A stretch of DNA of 50,251 bases. It comes from Candidatus Cloacimonadota bacterium (GTDB lineage Bacteria > Cloacimonadota > Cloacimonadia > Cloacimonadales > WRIO01). The notes under the pieces were generated by a model. The model made no database searches, was not told the origin of the DNA, and saw only the letters and a program-made list of their open reading frames with translations. The stretch is taken from positions 1-50,251 of the forward strand of contig JAKPKU010000213.1 in the NCBI GenBank assembly GCA_029553545.1, in the 5' to 3' direction. The stretch's first letter is position 1. Each line of letters opens with the position of its first letter. Below, piece after piece: positions 10,786 through 19,024 of this stretch. Both the position numbers and the translations under genes were made by a program.

Positions 10786-12357
10786 TTAAAAATTCCAGGT
10801 AAAACTTGTACGCAGAAATGGATTGGGTAAAGCGACAATATTTATATCCATTAGAGTGTTTTTTGTAATATTAAAGCCAGTTCCAACAGCTATCGTGGGG
10901 ATAATAATATTTTTCATTGGTTTGACTGGTAGCCCATCATCGTCTTTGAGACCGTCAGCAATCTGATCCATAATAAATATTTGTGTGCTAAAGGCAAAGT
11001 TCTTCCAGCCTGCAGCGAGTTTGATATTTTGTTTTGGTTTTACGCCAACTTTATAGTGTAAGCGCGTTGTATCAGCATATGCTTCAAAGGTGTTTTCTTC
11101 AATATTTTTCTTTTGACCATCTCTGTATCTGTCGCATTTATAATCAAGGGATAATTCGCCAAATGGTATTTCAAGAGAGAAGATAAACTTAAAGTCTTTA
11201 TTAATATAGGTTGTTGCTAAGGCAAGATTACCAGGAATATTTACTTTCAGATCATCGCTGAGATAGACGGTTCTATTGGTATAAGCAATCTGAGAAGGCT
11301 TTAATAGCTCAACGTCAAACATTTCCTCATCATCATCTGTGCCTGGTATCCCATCTTCACCATCTTTTTCATAACTCATTTTTAGGGCGCCTAATGTGTG
11401 CTGAACAATGTATAAATCACCATTTAGCTTTGTATTCATGGGTGCATTAAAAACAAGGTCAAAATAAAACTTCGGGCTTACATGCCATGAAATAGCGAAG
11501 TTTGAACTTACTAAATTATTGTTAAAATCAACTCTAATTGTGTCGTTCATCGTATTTCGATACACAACATTTGGGTCGTCAAATGCCACATTTATATCTG
11601 TATCACCACCATATTGTCTAATAAAACCGCCTATTTTGGCATCAAGTCCACTTTCGATAGTGAGGCGATTGACATTTAAACCCGCTCCAACTGATACCTT
11701 TTCATTGAGAGATTTACCCCAAGAGATATTCGCTGTTTGCATACTAAATACACTGTTTGCAAGGAGCTCTATGCTCAAAGGTAGCACGGTTTTTTCAGTG
11801 TATTCAGTTTCTTGTCCCACGTCTTTTAAGACAGAATCTTCTACGACAAATTCAATACTATTACCCAAAAAATTCATATCAAGATAGAATGGACGATACC
11901 ATGTGAAGCCAATATTTCCCATTGCAAGCCCAGTATGGGTAACAGATACATTGTTTAATAAACCGCTTTGCCCAGCATTCATCTCAAGCTTTGGGTATAT
12001 CTTTTCGATATTTGGTGATTCTGTGTCTTCTATCGCAGAGTCTACAGCATCATTTACAGCATCTTTTAAAAAGCTTGATAGGTTAAAACTAAAGCCTGGC
12101 GCTGCGTCAATTGCAATCATTGATTTATCCATAAATCCTAAAGCCGCGGGGTTTAAAACATTCATGGATGGATCAACAACAACTGATGAAACGGAATTTC
12201 CAAAGTTTCTACTTCTTGCGGTTAAACCTGATAAAAATGAATTGTAGAAGTAAAGATTTAGTTGGTGTTTACCTCCATTGAATTTGGTAATTTGATTATC
12301 AGAAAACAATAAAGATAAGCATAAGGCAATGATTACGAGTATTACATATCTTTTCAT
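10786..12357 (-). CDS. Outer-membrane barrel protein (FadL/PorV-like)
   Basis: This 523-residue protein starts MKRYVILVIIALCLSLLFS (signal peptide). The early motif VVVDPSMNVLNPAALGFMDKSMIAIDAAPG resembles the N-terminal hatch region of FadL/TodX and PorV-type barrels. The remainder is strand-like with Asp/Glu-rich loops (EKDGEDGIPGTDDDEE, likely a Ca-binding loop in style) and ends in a barrel-type aromatic terminus, SFTWNF. I chose the ATG at 12355-12357 rather than an in-frame GTG six bases upstream. GGAGG lies about 5 bp from the ATG but abuts the GTG. It is the first gene of the three-gene surface unit, driven by a strong promoter. Substrate or partner is unknown; helping to export or anchor the giant protein is inference. 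Confidence 0.65.
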   Translation of the reverse strand: MKRYVILVIIALCLSLLFSDNQITKFNGGKHQLNLYFYNSFLSGLTARSRNFGNSVSSVVVDPSMNVLNPAALGFMDKSMIAIDAAPGFSFNLSSFLKDAVNDAVDSAIEDTESPNIEKIYPKLEMNAGQSGLLNNVSVTHTGLAMGNIGFTWYRPFYLDMNFLGNSIEFVVEDSVLKDVGQETEYTEKTVLPLSIELLANSVFSMQTANISWGKSLNEKVSVGAGLNVNRLTIESGLDAKIGGFIRQYGGDTDINVAFDDPNVVYRNTMNDTIRVDFNNNLVSSNFAISWHVSPKFYFDLVFNAPMNTKLNGDLYIVQHTLGALKMSYEKDGEDGIPGTDDDEEMFDVELLKPSQIAYTNRTVYLSDDLKVNIPGNLALATTYINKDFKFIFSLEIPFGELSLDYKCDRYRDGQKKNIEENTFEAYADTTRLHYKVGVKPKQNIKLAAGWKNFAFSTQIFIMDQIADGLKDDDGLPVKPMKNIIIPTIAVGTGFNITKNTLMDINIVALPNPFLRTSFTWNF

Positions 12358-12386
12358 ATACACCTCCAGTATACTTAATAATAAAG

Positions 12387-12415
12387 ATTAAACCATTTGT
12401 TATCTATTTTGTCAA
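12387..12415 (-). promoter_or_regulatory. Sigma-70-type promoter of the surface-protein unit
   Basis: On the minus strand TTGACA (12410-12415) is followed after 17 bp by TTTAAT (12387-12392, five of six consensus bases). The first ATG lies 30 bp downstream with GGAGG in between. Confidence 0.75.
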
Positions 12416-12471
12416 TATAAATATTATTATTTTTAATATTTATTAATAATCATCTTATAAGAAAGTATGAT

Positions 12472-12577
12472 AAATCACATCTAACCAGCTCGTAGCAAGC
12501 ATCTGCTGATTTGAAGGGTAATAGTTTTCATAAAGCTCCATTTTGTCTTGCCTATATAGAGATGGTACTGTTTTTTT
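12472..12577 (+). repeat. Dispersed palindromic element, copy 1 (diverged)
   Basis: This copy carries the family landmarks in order: AAATCACATCT at the left end, GCTCGTAGCAAGCATCTGCTG, ATAGTTTTCA, CCATTTTGT, CTATATAGAGATGGT and a terminal T-run. It is the most diverged of four copies in the window, and the inverted right end has decayed (GATGGTACTG instead of GGTGATG). It lies in the 330-bp gap between the surface unit and the next minus-strand gene. No coding potential is visible. Confidence 0.7.
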
Positions 12578-12609
12578 AATCATATATCTTCTTTATTCTC
12601 GATAATATC

Positions 12610-12636
12610 AAAAAAAAGACCCCCATTATGGGGGTC
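12610..12636 (-). terminator. Intrinsic terminator of the 701-residue secreted protein gene
   Basis: Read on the minus strand, a perfect 7-bp stem (GACCCCC/GGGGGTC, positions 12618-12636, 5-nt loop) is followed directly by eight T residues (12610-12617). It lies about 50 bp after the stop codon of the gene at 12688. Confidence 0.9.
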
Positions 12637-12687
12637 GAACTCTATAATTCTAAGAATTTATTTACTCGTTTTTACAAAACCTCTCTG

Positions 12688-14793
12688 TTATTTCATCAAG
12701 ATCATTTTACGAGTAGAGGTGTATTTTCCAGATTTCATATTGAAAAAATAGATGCCACTGCTGACTTTTTTACCATTATCATCAGTGCCATTCCAATTTA
12801 TAGTGTGAAGTCCAGCGCTTTGCCGTTCATTTATTAGTGATCTTATCTTTTGCCCTTTGACATTGTAAATATCAATTGCCACATTACCCTCATTAGCTAA
12901 TTCGTATTTGATTGTAGTAGAAGGATTGAAGGGGTTTGGATAATTGCTTATCAAGCTTGTCTGCTTTACTGAAGGGAGTATTTCTTCAATAGAATTTGGT
13001 CCATCAACTTCCACAAAGTCAATTTTAACTGCAAAATTATCTGTGCAATCATAGTGTCTGAAAGCTATGTAAATATCTTGTCCAGCATATGGCAAACTAA
13101 CTGTTTTCTGCTCCCAATTTGTAAAATTAATAGTTTCGGAGAACACTTCTGAAAAGCTGGATAATTCGGTATCTGTGGTTGAAACAAAGATGCCATAATG
13201 TTCTTCACGATAACTTGGGTCTTGTGGCGCCACCCAAAATGTTAATGTACTTGCTACACCTGCTGCCAAAGAGAGTTGTGGAGTAATCATCCAGTTATCG
13301 GGTGTTAATGCACCAACGCCATTTTTATATGACAGTGAACCTGCACAAGCCACACCATTATAAGGCGTATTGGTAAATCTATACCAATTGAGCTCATCAG
13401 CATCATTATCTACAATTTCCCAGCCCTCAGGGGGAAAATCACCATCGAAGCTTTCTGATAAAATAATATATCTTACAGGTAAAACAATGGTAGGATGTGT
13501 ATATTCAGCTTGATTGATGATAATATCGGTCTCAACAATAGGTTGATAGCCATCTTTAACAACTTTTAAATTGTAAAGTCCATGCCAAACATCAAGAAAA
13601 CTGGTAGCCTCTGAACTTGCTGTAGCAGAGTAAATATGAGTTAAATTGCCATCTTGATTTGTAAGGGTAATCATTGCTCCTTCAGGCGATACACCGTCTT
13701 CGGTAGCTAAAACGATAGTGACATCACAGGTCATGTTTTTATAAATAGTATTTGAAAAAGCAGGCGCAGAAATGCCGTCTGTATATACTGCTTTGACAAC
13801 GTATTTGAACTCGCCAGTAGCAACATCAGCCCAGGTTTCATCAATGTAGTTTGTTTCTGTCAGGTTAGTTGCAATAGGAGTCCAGGTATTTTCATTGTTC
13901 ATCGATGCGATTGGCGTTCTCCAAACATTATAGCCTGTGAGTGTGCGAGTATTTTGCCTATAATTTTCTGTTGATGATAATTGTGTAAAGTCATTATTTT
14001 TTGCAATATAAACTCCATTTGCAGAAGCCTTTTTTAAAATACTTGTTTCTCTTTTATTCATAGAAATAAGATCAGTATTTTGTGTAGAATCATTACCAAA
14101 TACGATACTATTTACTTCGCTTGCACCTGAAGCCAATCCTTTAATCATCCAATTTGCATCAGAATCAGCGAGCATATCAAGTGTATACCAGCCATCTTCT
14201 AAGAAAATCATATTGCCATAATTGCCAATAGCGGGGCCTGCATCACAGCAAGCGGGAAAGCCTGTTGGGGTCGAGATGCTAATAGCAATCCATAGCTCGC
14301 CCTCAGTTGGGATGGTGATGCTTTGAGATAATTCAACTTCTGTCCACTGCTGCTCAATCATGTTTGGAACAGCTTGGGTTAAAGCAAGAGAGCCAGGAGT
14401 AGCATTAGATCCACCAATATAGATTTTTAAAGTATATGAAGCAGAAGGTTCATGTCCCATAAACTGAACTTTTGTCAAGGTTGCACCGGACACGCCAAAA
14501 GCTTGAAGCTGGCTTTGTGAGAAGCGTTGAGCAACTTCAAAGTCTATTGGTCCACCAGTGCCTATAGCATCGTCAAAAGTATTTGCTTGGGTGTGACTAA
14601 ACCATACATCAATGCCCGTTTCTGGATCATTCCAGGTGAGATCTACTTGGTCTTGTGTTGAGTTTGCAAGGACTCCAGTAGGGGGCATAAACTCGTCTTC
14701 TAAAACCCTTTGTGTTTGAGCCCAAAGCCCAAAGCTAAGAGTCAGAGCAAAAACCAGAAATAGAATTTGAAGTAATTGTGATTTCTTTTTCAT
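12688..14793 (-). CDS. Secreted adhesin-like protein with T9SS-type C-terminal module
   Basis: The product is 701 residues. The signal peptide is MKKKSQLLQILFLVFALTLS. The start at 14791-14793 has AAGGAG at good spacing; a frame extending upstream to 14850 would begin inside the promoter. Residues to about 230 form a beta domain with FnIII-like strands (VDLTWNDPETGIDVWFSH), followed by a second FnIII-like segment and a carboxypeptidase-regulatory-like unit (about 350-430). Residues about 440-600 match the cleaved-adhesin/choice-of-anchor J type (ESFDGDFPPEGWEIVDND, NWMITPQLSL). The C-terminus from about 615 is the classic sorting module (NYPNPFNPSTTIKYEL, VKGQKIRSL, DDNGKKVSSGIYFF). It is probably an extracellular or surface adhesin or matrix protein, transcribed alone between its own promoter and terminator. 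Confidence 0.8.
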   Translation of the reverse strand: MKKKSQLLQILFLVFALTLSFGLWAQTQRVLEDEFMPPTGVLANSTQDQVDLTWNDPETGIDVWFSHTQANTFDDAIGTGGPIDFEVAQRFSQSQLQAFGVSGATLTKVQFMGHEPSASYTLKIYIGGSNATPGSLALTQAVPNMIEQQWTEVELSQSITIPTEGELWIAISISTPTGFPACCDAGPAIGNYGNMIFLEDGWYTLDMLADSDANWMIKGLASGASEVNSIVFGNDSTQNTDLISMNKRETSILKKASANGVYIAKNNDFTQLSSTENYRQNTRTLTGYNVWRTPIASMNNENTWTPIATNLTETNYIDETWADVATGEFKYVVKAVYTDGISAPAFSNTIYKNMTCDVTIVLATEDGVSPEGAMITLTNQDGNLTHIYSATASSEATSFLDVWHGLYNLKVVKDGYQPIVETDIIINQAEYTHPTIVLPVRYIILSESFDGDFPPEGWEIVDNDADELNWYRFTNTPYNGVACAGSLSYKNGVGALTPDNWMITPQLSLAAGVASTLTFWVAPQDPSYREEHYGIFVSTTDTELSSFSEVFSETINFTNWEQKTVSLPYAGQDIYIAFRHYDCTDNFAVKIDFVEVDGPNSIEEILPSVKQTSLISNYPNPFNPSTTIKYELANEGNVAIDIYNVKGQKIRSLINERQSAGLHTINWNGTDDNGKKVSSGIYFFNMKSGKYTSTRKMILMK

Positions 14794-14822
14794 TTTGATC
14801 TCCTTAATACTCTTTTTTTCAC

Positions 14823-14850
14823 AAATTATTTGCTTTTGTTTTACTGTCAA
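14823..14850 (-). promoter_or_regulatory. Promoter of the secreted adhesin-like gene
   Basis: On the minus strand TTGACA (14845-14850) is followed after 16 bp by TAATTT (14823-14828). The same -35/spacing/-10 combination precedes the tRNA-tuf cluster at 40613-40640. Confidence 0.55.
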
Positions 14851-14966
14851 GTAAAAGATATAGGGGTGTGATTAATGCATAATTCAAGTTTACAGACTGG
14901 TGAATACTGTGAGTTGAGATTTAAGGTGTAATTGACCTACGGCATAAAGATAGTTGTTTGTGTGGT

Positions 14967-15080
14967 AAAAAAAAATCACCTCTAAACTCGCTCGTAGTAG
15001 GCATCTGCTGATTTGGGTGAAAATAGTTTTCAAAAAACACCATTTTGTAAGTCCTATATATATAGAGGGTGATGTTTTTT
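14967..15080 (+). repeat. Dispersed palindromic element, copy 2
   Basis: The left end AAAAATCACCTCT and right end AGAGGGTGATGTTTTTT are imperfect terminal inverted repeats. Inside lie CGCTCGTAGTAGGCATCTG, the small palindrome GAAAATAGTTTTC, CACCATTTTGTAAG and a TATATATA tract. It is very close to the reverse-oriented copy at 40962-41075. The form suggests a MITE or REP-like mobile repeat; no target-site duplication was identified by eye. Confidence 0.8.
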
Positions 15081-15081
15081 A

Positions 15082-15170
15082 AATTGATATTTTTGCTTTA
15101 TTCTTTTATCAGTAATTTTGGCTACTATGCAATAGCATTGATAGAGGTGATGAAGCTTGGTTTGCTTTGA
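15082..15170 (+). repeat. Right-hand extension of element copy 2, shared with 41176-41268
   Basis: The sequence from about 15095 (CTTTATTCTTTT) through TACTATGCAATAGC to about 15165 resembles the reverse complement of 41197-41262. In one frame both copies read a similar peptide: LLYSF.S.FGYYAIA here (TTG 15084 to TGA 15170, 28 codons) and LLYSF.S.LGYYATA at the other copy. The only gap is three bases. It is either a decayed gene tail carried with the repeat or a small conserved ORF. There is no good ribosome site. Confidence 0.5.
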
Positions 15171-15328
15171 TTTAACTGATCTTTTATAGTTAAAAACTTA
15201 TTGTTTTTTCTTCTTTTTGAGTTAAATTATTACTATTAATGAAAAATTACTTTACTAAATAATCTGTTTTAAATTAATGGATATTATTAGTCTTTAATGA
15301 AAAATCATGATTTATAAGGAGTTATGCT

Positions 15329-15763
15329 ATGGATAAAAAAGTGTTAATTTTGCTTTTTATAAGCATATTAGTTGTTAGCTTATTTGCAGCAGCTACTAAA
15401 TCAAAAAATAGAAAGGTTGTGAAAATGGATTCAGGATTACAATATGAGGTTTTAGTAGAAAGTCAAGGCGAGCAATGTAAAAAAGGCGACCTTGTAAGAG
15501 TCCACTATACAGGCTGGTTAATGGACGGAACGAAGTTTGATAGCTCATTAGATAGACATCAAGCATTTGATTTTAAATTGGGTGCTGGCATGGTAATAAA
15601 GGGCTGGGATCAAGGCGTAGAAGGAATGAAAATTGGCGAAAAGAGAGTCTTGACTATTCCCTCAAACCTGGCATATGGCGATAGAGGCGCTGGCGGAGTA
15701 ATACCTCCAAAAGCAACATTAAAGTTTGAAGTTGAATTACTTGAAATTAACCCCAAGAAATAA
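15329..15763 (+). CDS. FKBP-type peptidyl-prolyl cis-trans isomerase, exported
   Basis: This 144-residue protein has a hydrophobic N-terminal segment (ILLFISILVVSLFAAA) acting as signal peptide or membrane anchor, followed by one complete FKBP domain from about residue 45. Family landmarks are VRVHYTGWLMDGTKFDSS, GAGMVIKGWDQGVEGMKIGEKR and AYGDRGAGGVIPPKATL. It should catalyse prolyl isomerisation to help proteins fold in the periplasm; the anchor and lack of a dimerisation domain make it a minimal form. AAGGAG precedes the ATG. It sits 29 bp upstream of the oligopeptidase gene, so the two probably share a transcript. Confidence 0.9.
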   Translation: MDKKVLILLFISILVVSLFAAATKSKNRKVVKMDSGLQYEVLVESQGEQCKKGDLVRVHYTGWLMDGTKFDSSLDRHQAFDFKLGAGMVIKGWDQGVEGMKIGEKRVLTIPSNLAYGDRGAGGVIPPKATLKFEVELLEINPKK

Positions 15764-15792
15764 AGAAAAAATAAAATAAATAAGGAGTTTTC

Positions 15793-17820
15793 ATGAACAA
15801 TAACCCTTTTTTTGAGAAATGGAATACACCGTTTGACTCTATTCCTTTTCACCTATTTAAAAAAGAGCACTATGTGCCAGCTATCGATAAAGGCTTGGAA
15901 GACGCACGTAAAGGCTTGAAAGAATTAAAAGAAAATAATGCTACACCAACTTTCGAAAACACAATTTTACCTTTGGAAGTCGGTGAAGAAGATTTGGGCA
16001 TTGTAACAGGCGTCTTTTTTAATTTGCTCTCTGCTGAATCTGATGATGAATTTAAGCAAATGGCAAATGAAATTTCACCAAAATTGGCGTCTCTCTCTTC
16101 TGAGGTGTTTTTGGACGATGTGATTTTTCAAAAAGTAAAACACGTTTACGAAAACCAAGATGGACTAAATGCTGAACAAAAGAGACTTGTAAATATGCTT
16201 TACAAACGCTTTATCAGAAATGGCGCATTGCTGGATCCAGAAAAGAAAAAGAAACTCGAGCAGATCGACCAAGAATTATCTGTACTCTCACCAAGTTATT
16301 CAAGAAATGTGCTCAATTCAACTAACTCTTTTATCCATTTTGTGGATACAATTGAAGAGCTCGACGGTATGCCAGAAACAGCTAAGCAAGCTGCAAAAGA
16401 ATTGGCAAAACAAAGAGGGAAAGAAGATAAATGGGCTTTTAACTTACAAGCTCCATCTATCGTCCCTGTATTGAGCTATGCAAAAAATAGAAAGCTGAGA
16501 GAGATAATTTCACGTGCAGCAGGGAAAAGAGCTTTTAATGATGATTTTGATAATCAAGATATCATCAAAAAAATCATCACCTTGAAACATGAAAGAGCAG
16601 AACTTTTAGGTTATAAAAACCACGCAGATTATACCCTGCAAGAGAGAATGGCTGAAAACGTTGAGACAGTCAATGAATTTTTGGAGAAGATATATCAAGT
16701 CTCATATCCTAAAGCAAAAGAAGAAGTAGAAGAATTGAAAGCCCTCGCTAAGCGTATTGATAATTTGGACGAATTTATGAGTTGGGATTCCAGTTATTAC
16801 TCAGAAATTTTGAAAAAAGAGAAATACGATTTTAATGAAGAAGAATTAAAACCATATTTCAAAATGGAAAACTGCATTGAAGGTATCTTCAAAACAGCAG
16901 GAAAACTCTATGGACTGAGATTTGTCGAAAATAAAGAAGTGCCTGTTTATCATAAAGATGTAACTGTCTATGAAGTTAGAGAAAATGAAAATGACTTCGT
17001 TGGCTTATTATATCTCGACTTATTCCCACGTGAGACCAAAAGAGACGGTGCTTGGATGACAAGCTATCGCTCTCAAGGCTTATTTAGAGGCGAAGTGGTA
17101 AGACCATTCATCTCAATCGTAGCAAACTTGACTCCTTCAACATCAGATACACCTTCTTTGCTCAATCTCAGAGAAGTTGAAACACTCTTCCATGAATTTG
17201 GTCATGCATTACACGGACTATTGTCTGATTGTACATATCCATCACTTGCAAGCCCAAGCGTGTATTGGGACTTTGTGGAATTACCAAGCCAAATAATGGA
17301 AAATTGGGTGAAAGAAGAAGAAACATTAAAACTCTTTGCTTATCATTATCAAACTGGAGAATTGATACCCAAAGAATTAGTCGAGAAAGTTCGTAGAGCA
17401 GAGAAATTCAATAAGGCTTCTTTCAATATTAGACAGCTAAACTTTGGTATGCTTGATATGGCGTGGTACTCTCAAGATAATAGAAATGTGAAGAGTGTGA
17501 TCGAATTCGAAGATAATGCAATAGAAAAACTGCGCTTACTCCCAAGAGTCGAAGGTAGCTGTATCTCAACCAGCTTATCACATATCTTTGCTGGTGGTTA
17601 CTCTGCTGGTTATTACTCATATAAATGGGCAGAAGTGCTTGATGCTGATGCTTTTGAAAAGTTCTTGGAAGATGGCATTTTCAATCAAGAAACTGCACGC
17701 TCTTTTAGAGAAAATGTCTTGGCAAGAGGCAATACAGAGCATCCAATGGACTTATATGTTCGCTTTAGAGGTAGAAAACCTGATGCGGCTGCATCTCTCA
17801 GAAGAGATGGCTTAATCTAA
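15793..17820 (+). CDS. dcp: M3 family metallopeptidase (peptidyl-dipeptidase Dcp-like)
   Basis: The 675-residue length is usual for Dcp/oligopeptidase A enzymes. The zinc site is complete: H467-E-F-G-H471 in LFHEFGHALHGLL, with a third ligand Glu near 496 in WDFVELPSQIMENW. C-terminal family features are present (SCISTSLSHIFAGGYSAGYYSYKWAEVLDADAF). It degrades short peptides, removing C-terminal dipeptides in the Dcp branch. No signal peptide is visible, so it is expected in the cytoplasm. The start has AAGGAG at 7 bp. The SPSVYWDFVELPSQ context favours Dcp over PrlC, but I cannot separate the two with certainty. Confidence 0.88.
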   Translation: MNNNPFFEKWNTPFDSIPFHLFKKEHYVPAIDKGLEDARKGLKELKENNATPTFENTILPLEVGEEDLGIVTGVFFNLLSAESDDEFKQMANEISPKLASLSSEVFLDDVIFQKVKHVYENQDGLNAEQKRLVNMLYKRFIRNGALLDPEKKKKLEQIDQELSVLSPSYSRNVLNSTNSFIHFVDTIEELDGMPETAKQAAKELAKQRGKEDKWAFNLQAPSIVPVLSYAKNRKLREIISRAAGKRAFNDDFDNQDIIKKIITLKHERAELLGYKNHADYTLQERMAENVETVNEFLEKIYQVSYPKAKEEVEELKALAKRIDNLDEFMSWDSSYYSEILKKEKYDFNEEELKPYFKMENCIEGIFKTAGKLYGLRFVENKEVPVYHKDVTVYEVRENENDFVGLLYLDLFPRETKRDGAWMTSYRSQGLFRGEVVRPFISIVANLTPSTSDTPSLLNLREVETLFHEFGHALHGLLSDCTYPSLASPSVYWDFVELPSQIMENWVKEEETLKLFAYHYQTGELIPKELVEKVRRAEKFNKASFNIRQLNFGMLDMAWYSQDNRNVKSVIEFEDNAIEKLRLLPRVEGSCISTSLSHIFAGGYSAGYYSYKWAEVLDADAFEKFLEDGIFNQETARSFRENVLARGNTEHPMDLYVRFRGRKPDAAASLRRDGLI

Positions 17821-17836
17821 AAAATGTTATTAAGTG

Positions 17837-17870
17837 GTTGCCCATTAGAAATGATGGGCAACTTGCTTTT
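17837..17870 (+). terminator. Intrinsic terminator after the oligopeptidase gene
   Basis: A 9-bp perfect stem GTTGCCCAT/ATGGGCAAC (17837-17845 and 17854-17862) is followed by TTGCTTTT. It lies 16 bp after the dcp stop and only 15 bp before the next ATG. It therefore either ends the FKBP-dcp unit or attenuates read-through into the TPR gene. Confidence 0.65.
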
Positions 17871-17885
17871 ACAAATGGAGAGTGG

Positions 17886-18536
17886 ATGTTAATTAGCTAT
17901 TTTCAGCGTTTTAAAGAGAAATATTTACAAAATAGAGGGCAAAGACTCTTAACACAAGGGCAGAATAAAAAGGCTTATACCTGCTTTGAAAAGGCTCTGA
18001 TTCTGAATAATAATTATATCAATCAGTTTAATATGGGACTGGTGCTCATAGCCATGAATAAGCATAGTCAAGCTTTGGGTTATTTGGAGAAAACATTAGA
18101 ACAATTTCCCGATAATGAAGTAATTCTGACTACCATAGGGGAGAGCTATACCGTACTCAGGCAATGGGATAAGGCAATTGAATGCTATCAAAAACTGCAT
18201 GAGAATCACAGTGACTTCCCACTCTATAAAAAGAACTATGAACGATTATTGGATGCAGAAAAGCGGGAACAATATGTTAAGTCGCGTGAGTTATTCTTTA
18301 AAGGCTTAGAATTGCAAGAGCAGAAATTATTAAATGAAGCTATTGAGTCTTTTCAGCAAGCATTGTCTTTAGATGAAGATAATGCTATGATTAATAATAC
18401 TATAGGCATTGCAATGTCAATGGCAAATAAGAGTAAAAAAGAGATAGAACCTTATTTTGAAATGGCTGTGAAATTATCACCACAAAATGAGGGCTTTAAG
18501 CGTAATTTGGCAAGTGTTAAAGCACAAAAAAAGTAA
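17886..18536 (+). CDS. TPR-repeat protein
   Basis: The product is 216 residues from the ATG at 17886, which has GGAG upstream. A longer frame back to a TTG at 17838 would start inside the terminator stem and is rejected. Tetratricopeptide units are recognisable: KAYTCFEKALILNNNY...NMGLVLIAMNKHSQALGYLEKTLEQFPDN, WDKAIECYQKLHENHSD, and EAIESFQQALSLDEDNAMINNTIGIAM. Such arrays form helical scaffolds for protein-protein contacts. There is no signal peptide. It overlaps the lytic transglycosylase by one base (TAATG) and is followed by flhB, so a scaffold role for that envelope machinery is possible but unproven. Confidence 0.75.
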   Translation: MLISYFQRFKEKYLQNRGQRLLTQGQNKKAYTCFEKALILNNNYINQFNMGLVLIAMNKHSQALGYLEKTLEQFPDNEVILTTIGESYTVLRQWDKAIECYQKLHENHSDFPLYKKNYERLLDAEKREQYVKSRELFFKGLELQEQKLLNEAIESFQQALSLDEDNAMINNTIGIAMSMANKSKKEIEPYFEMAVKLSPQNEGFKRNLASVKAQKK

Positions 18537-19021
18537 TGAATAAACTTTTTATTATTAGCCAAATGATTATTATTTTAATGGTAATAGCCCTGTTTAACCC
18601 TTTGACAAATATGCTATTAACATACTATTATGGGAAACAGTTTTCATTAAATACTAAGTATTTTTATAAGCAAATTGAAGCAGAAAGCTCTTTTCGTTGC
18701 TTTGCTTACTCGTCCGCTAAGGCAATAGGAGTCGGACAGATTACTTATTTAACAGCAAAGTATATGGATAGCTCAATCAAACAATGGCAATTGTGGCTGC
18801 CATGGGTAAATATTCAGCTCTCGGCACAGTATACACAGTACCTTTTGCACAAATATAAGAATAATTATAGTCTCGCTCTGGCAGCTTATAATTGGGGTGA
18901 GACTAATGTCGATAATAAAATAAAATACCATCAAATACATATTTCAAGTAATATTAATTATGGTTTTCTTTTTAAAAATGTCAGTGAAACAGATACCTTT
19001 TTGAAAACAATCTTGGATTAG
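18536..19021 (+). CDS. Membrane-anchored lytic transglycosylase (SLT domain)
   Basis: This 161-residue protein has one N-terminal membrane segment (LFIISQMIIILMVIALF), then a compact SLT lysozyme-like domain. The likely catalytic Glu is E50 in AESSFR, followed by KAIGVGQIT and the ALAAYNWGE motif near residue 120. It should cleave the MurNAc-GlcNAc bond of peptidoglycan from the periplasmic side. It is shorter than Slt70/MltC types and close to the dedicated transglycosylases that open the wall for secretion or flagellar systems. Its position directly before flhB, separated by three bases, supports that idea as inference. Confidence 0.82.
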   Translation: MNKLFIISQMIIILMVIALFNPLTNMLLTYYYGKQFSLNTKYFYKQIEAESSFRCFAYSSAKAIGVGQITYLTAKYMDSSIKQWQLWLPWVNIQLSAQYTQYLLHKYKNNYSLALAAYNWGETNVDNKIKYHQIHISSNINYGFLFKNVSETDTFLKTILD

Positions 19022-19024
19022 GTA

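Larger units (their letters stand above)
14851..15328. other. 478-bp divergent intergenic region
   Basis: This gap between the minus-strand secreted protein and the plus-strand FKBP gene is mostly repeat: element copy 2 (14967-15080) plus its right-hand extension (15082-15170). The remainder, 15171-15320, is very AT-rich. I find no clear -35/-10 pair for the FKBP gene in it. Confidence 0.6.

Noticed and set aside
14794-14850. N-terminal extension of the secreted adhesin-like protein
   Set aside because: It would put residues before a perfect signal peptide and overlap the -35/-10 promoter; the internal ATG has AAGGAG at good spacing.
17838-17885. TTG start for the TPR protein
   Set aside because: It lies inside the stem of a terminator hairpin; ATG 17886 has its own GGAG.
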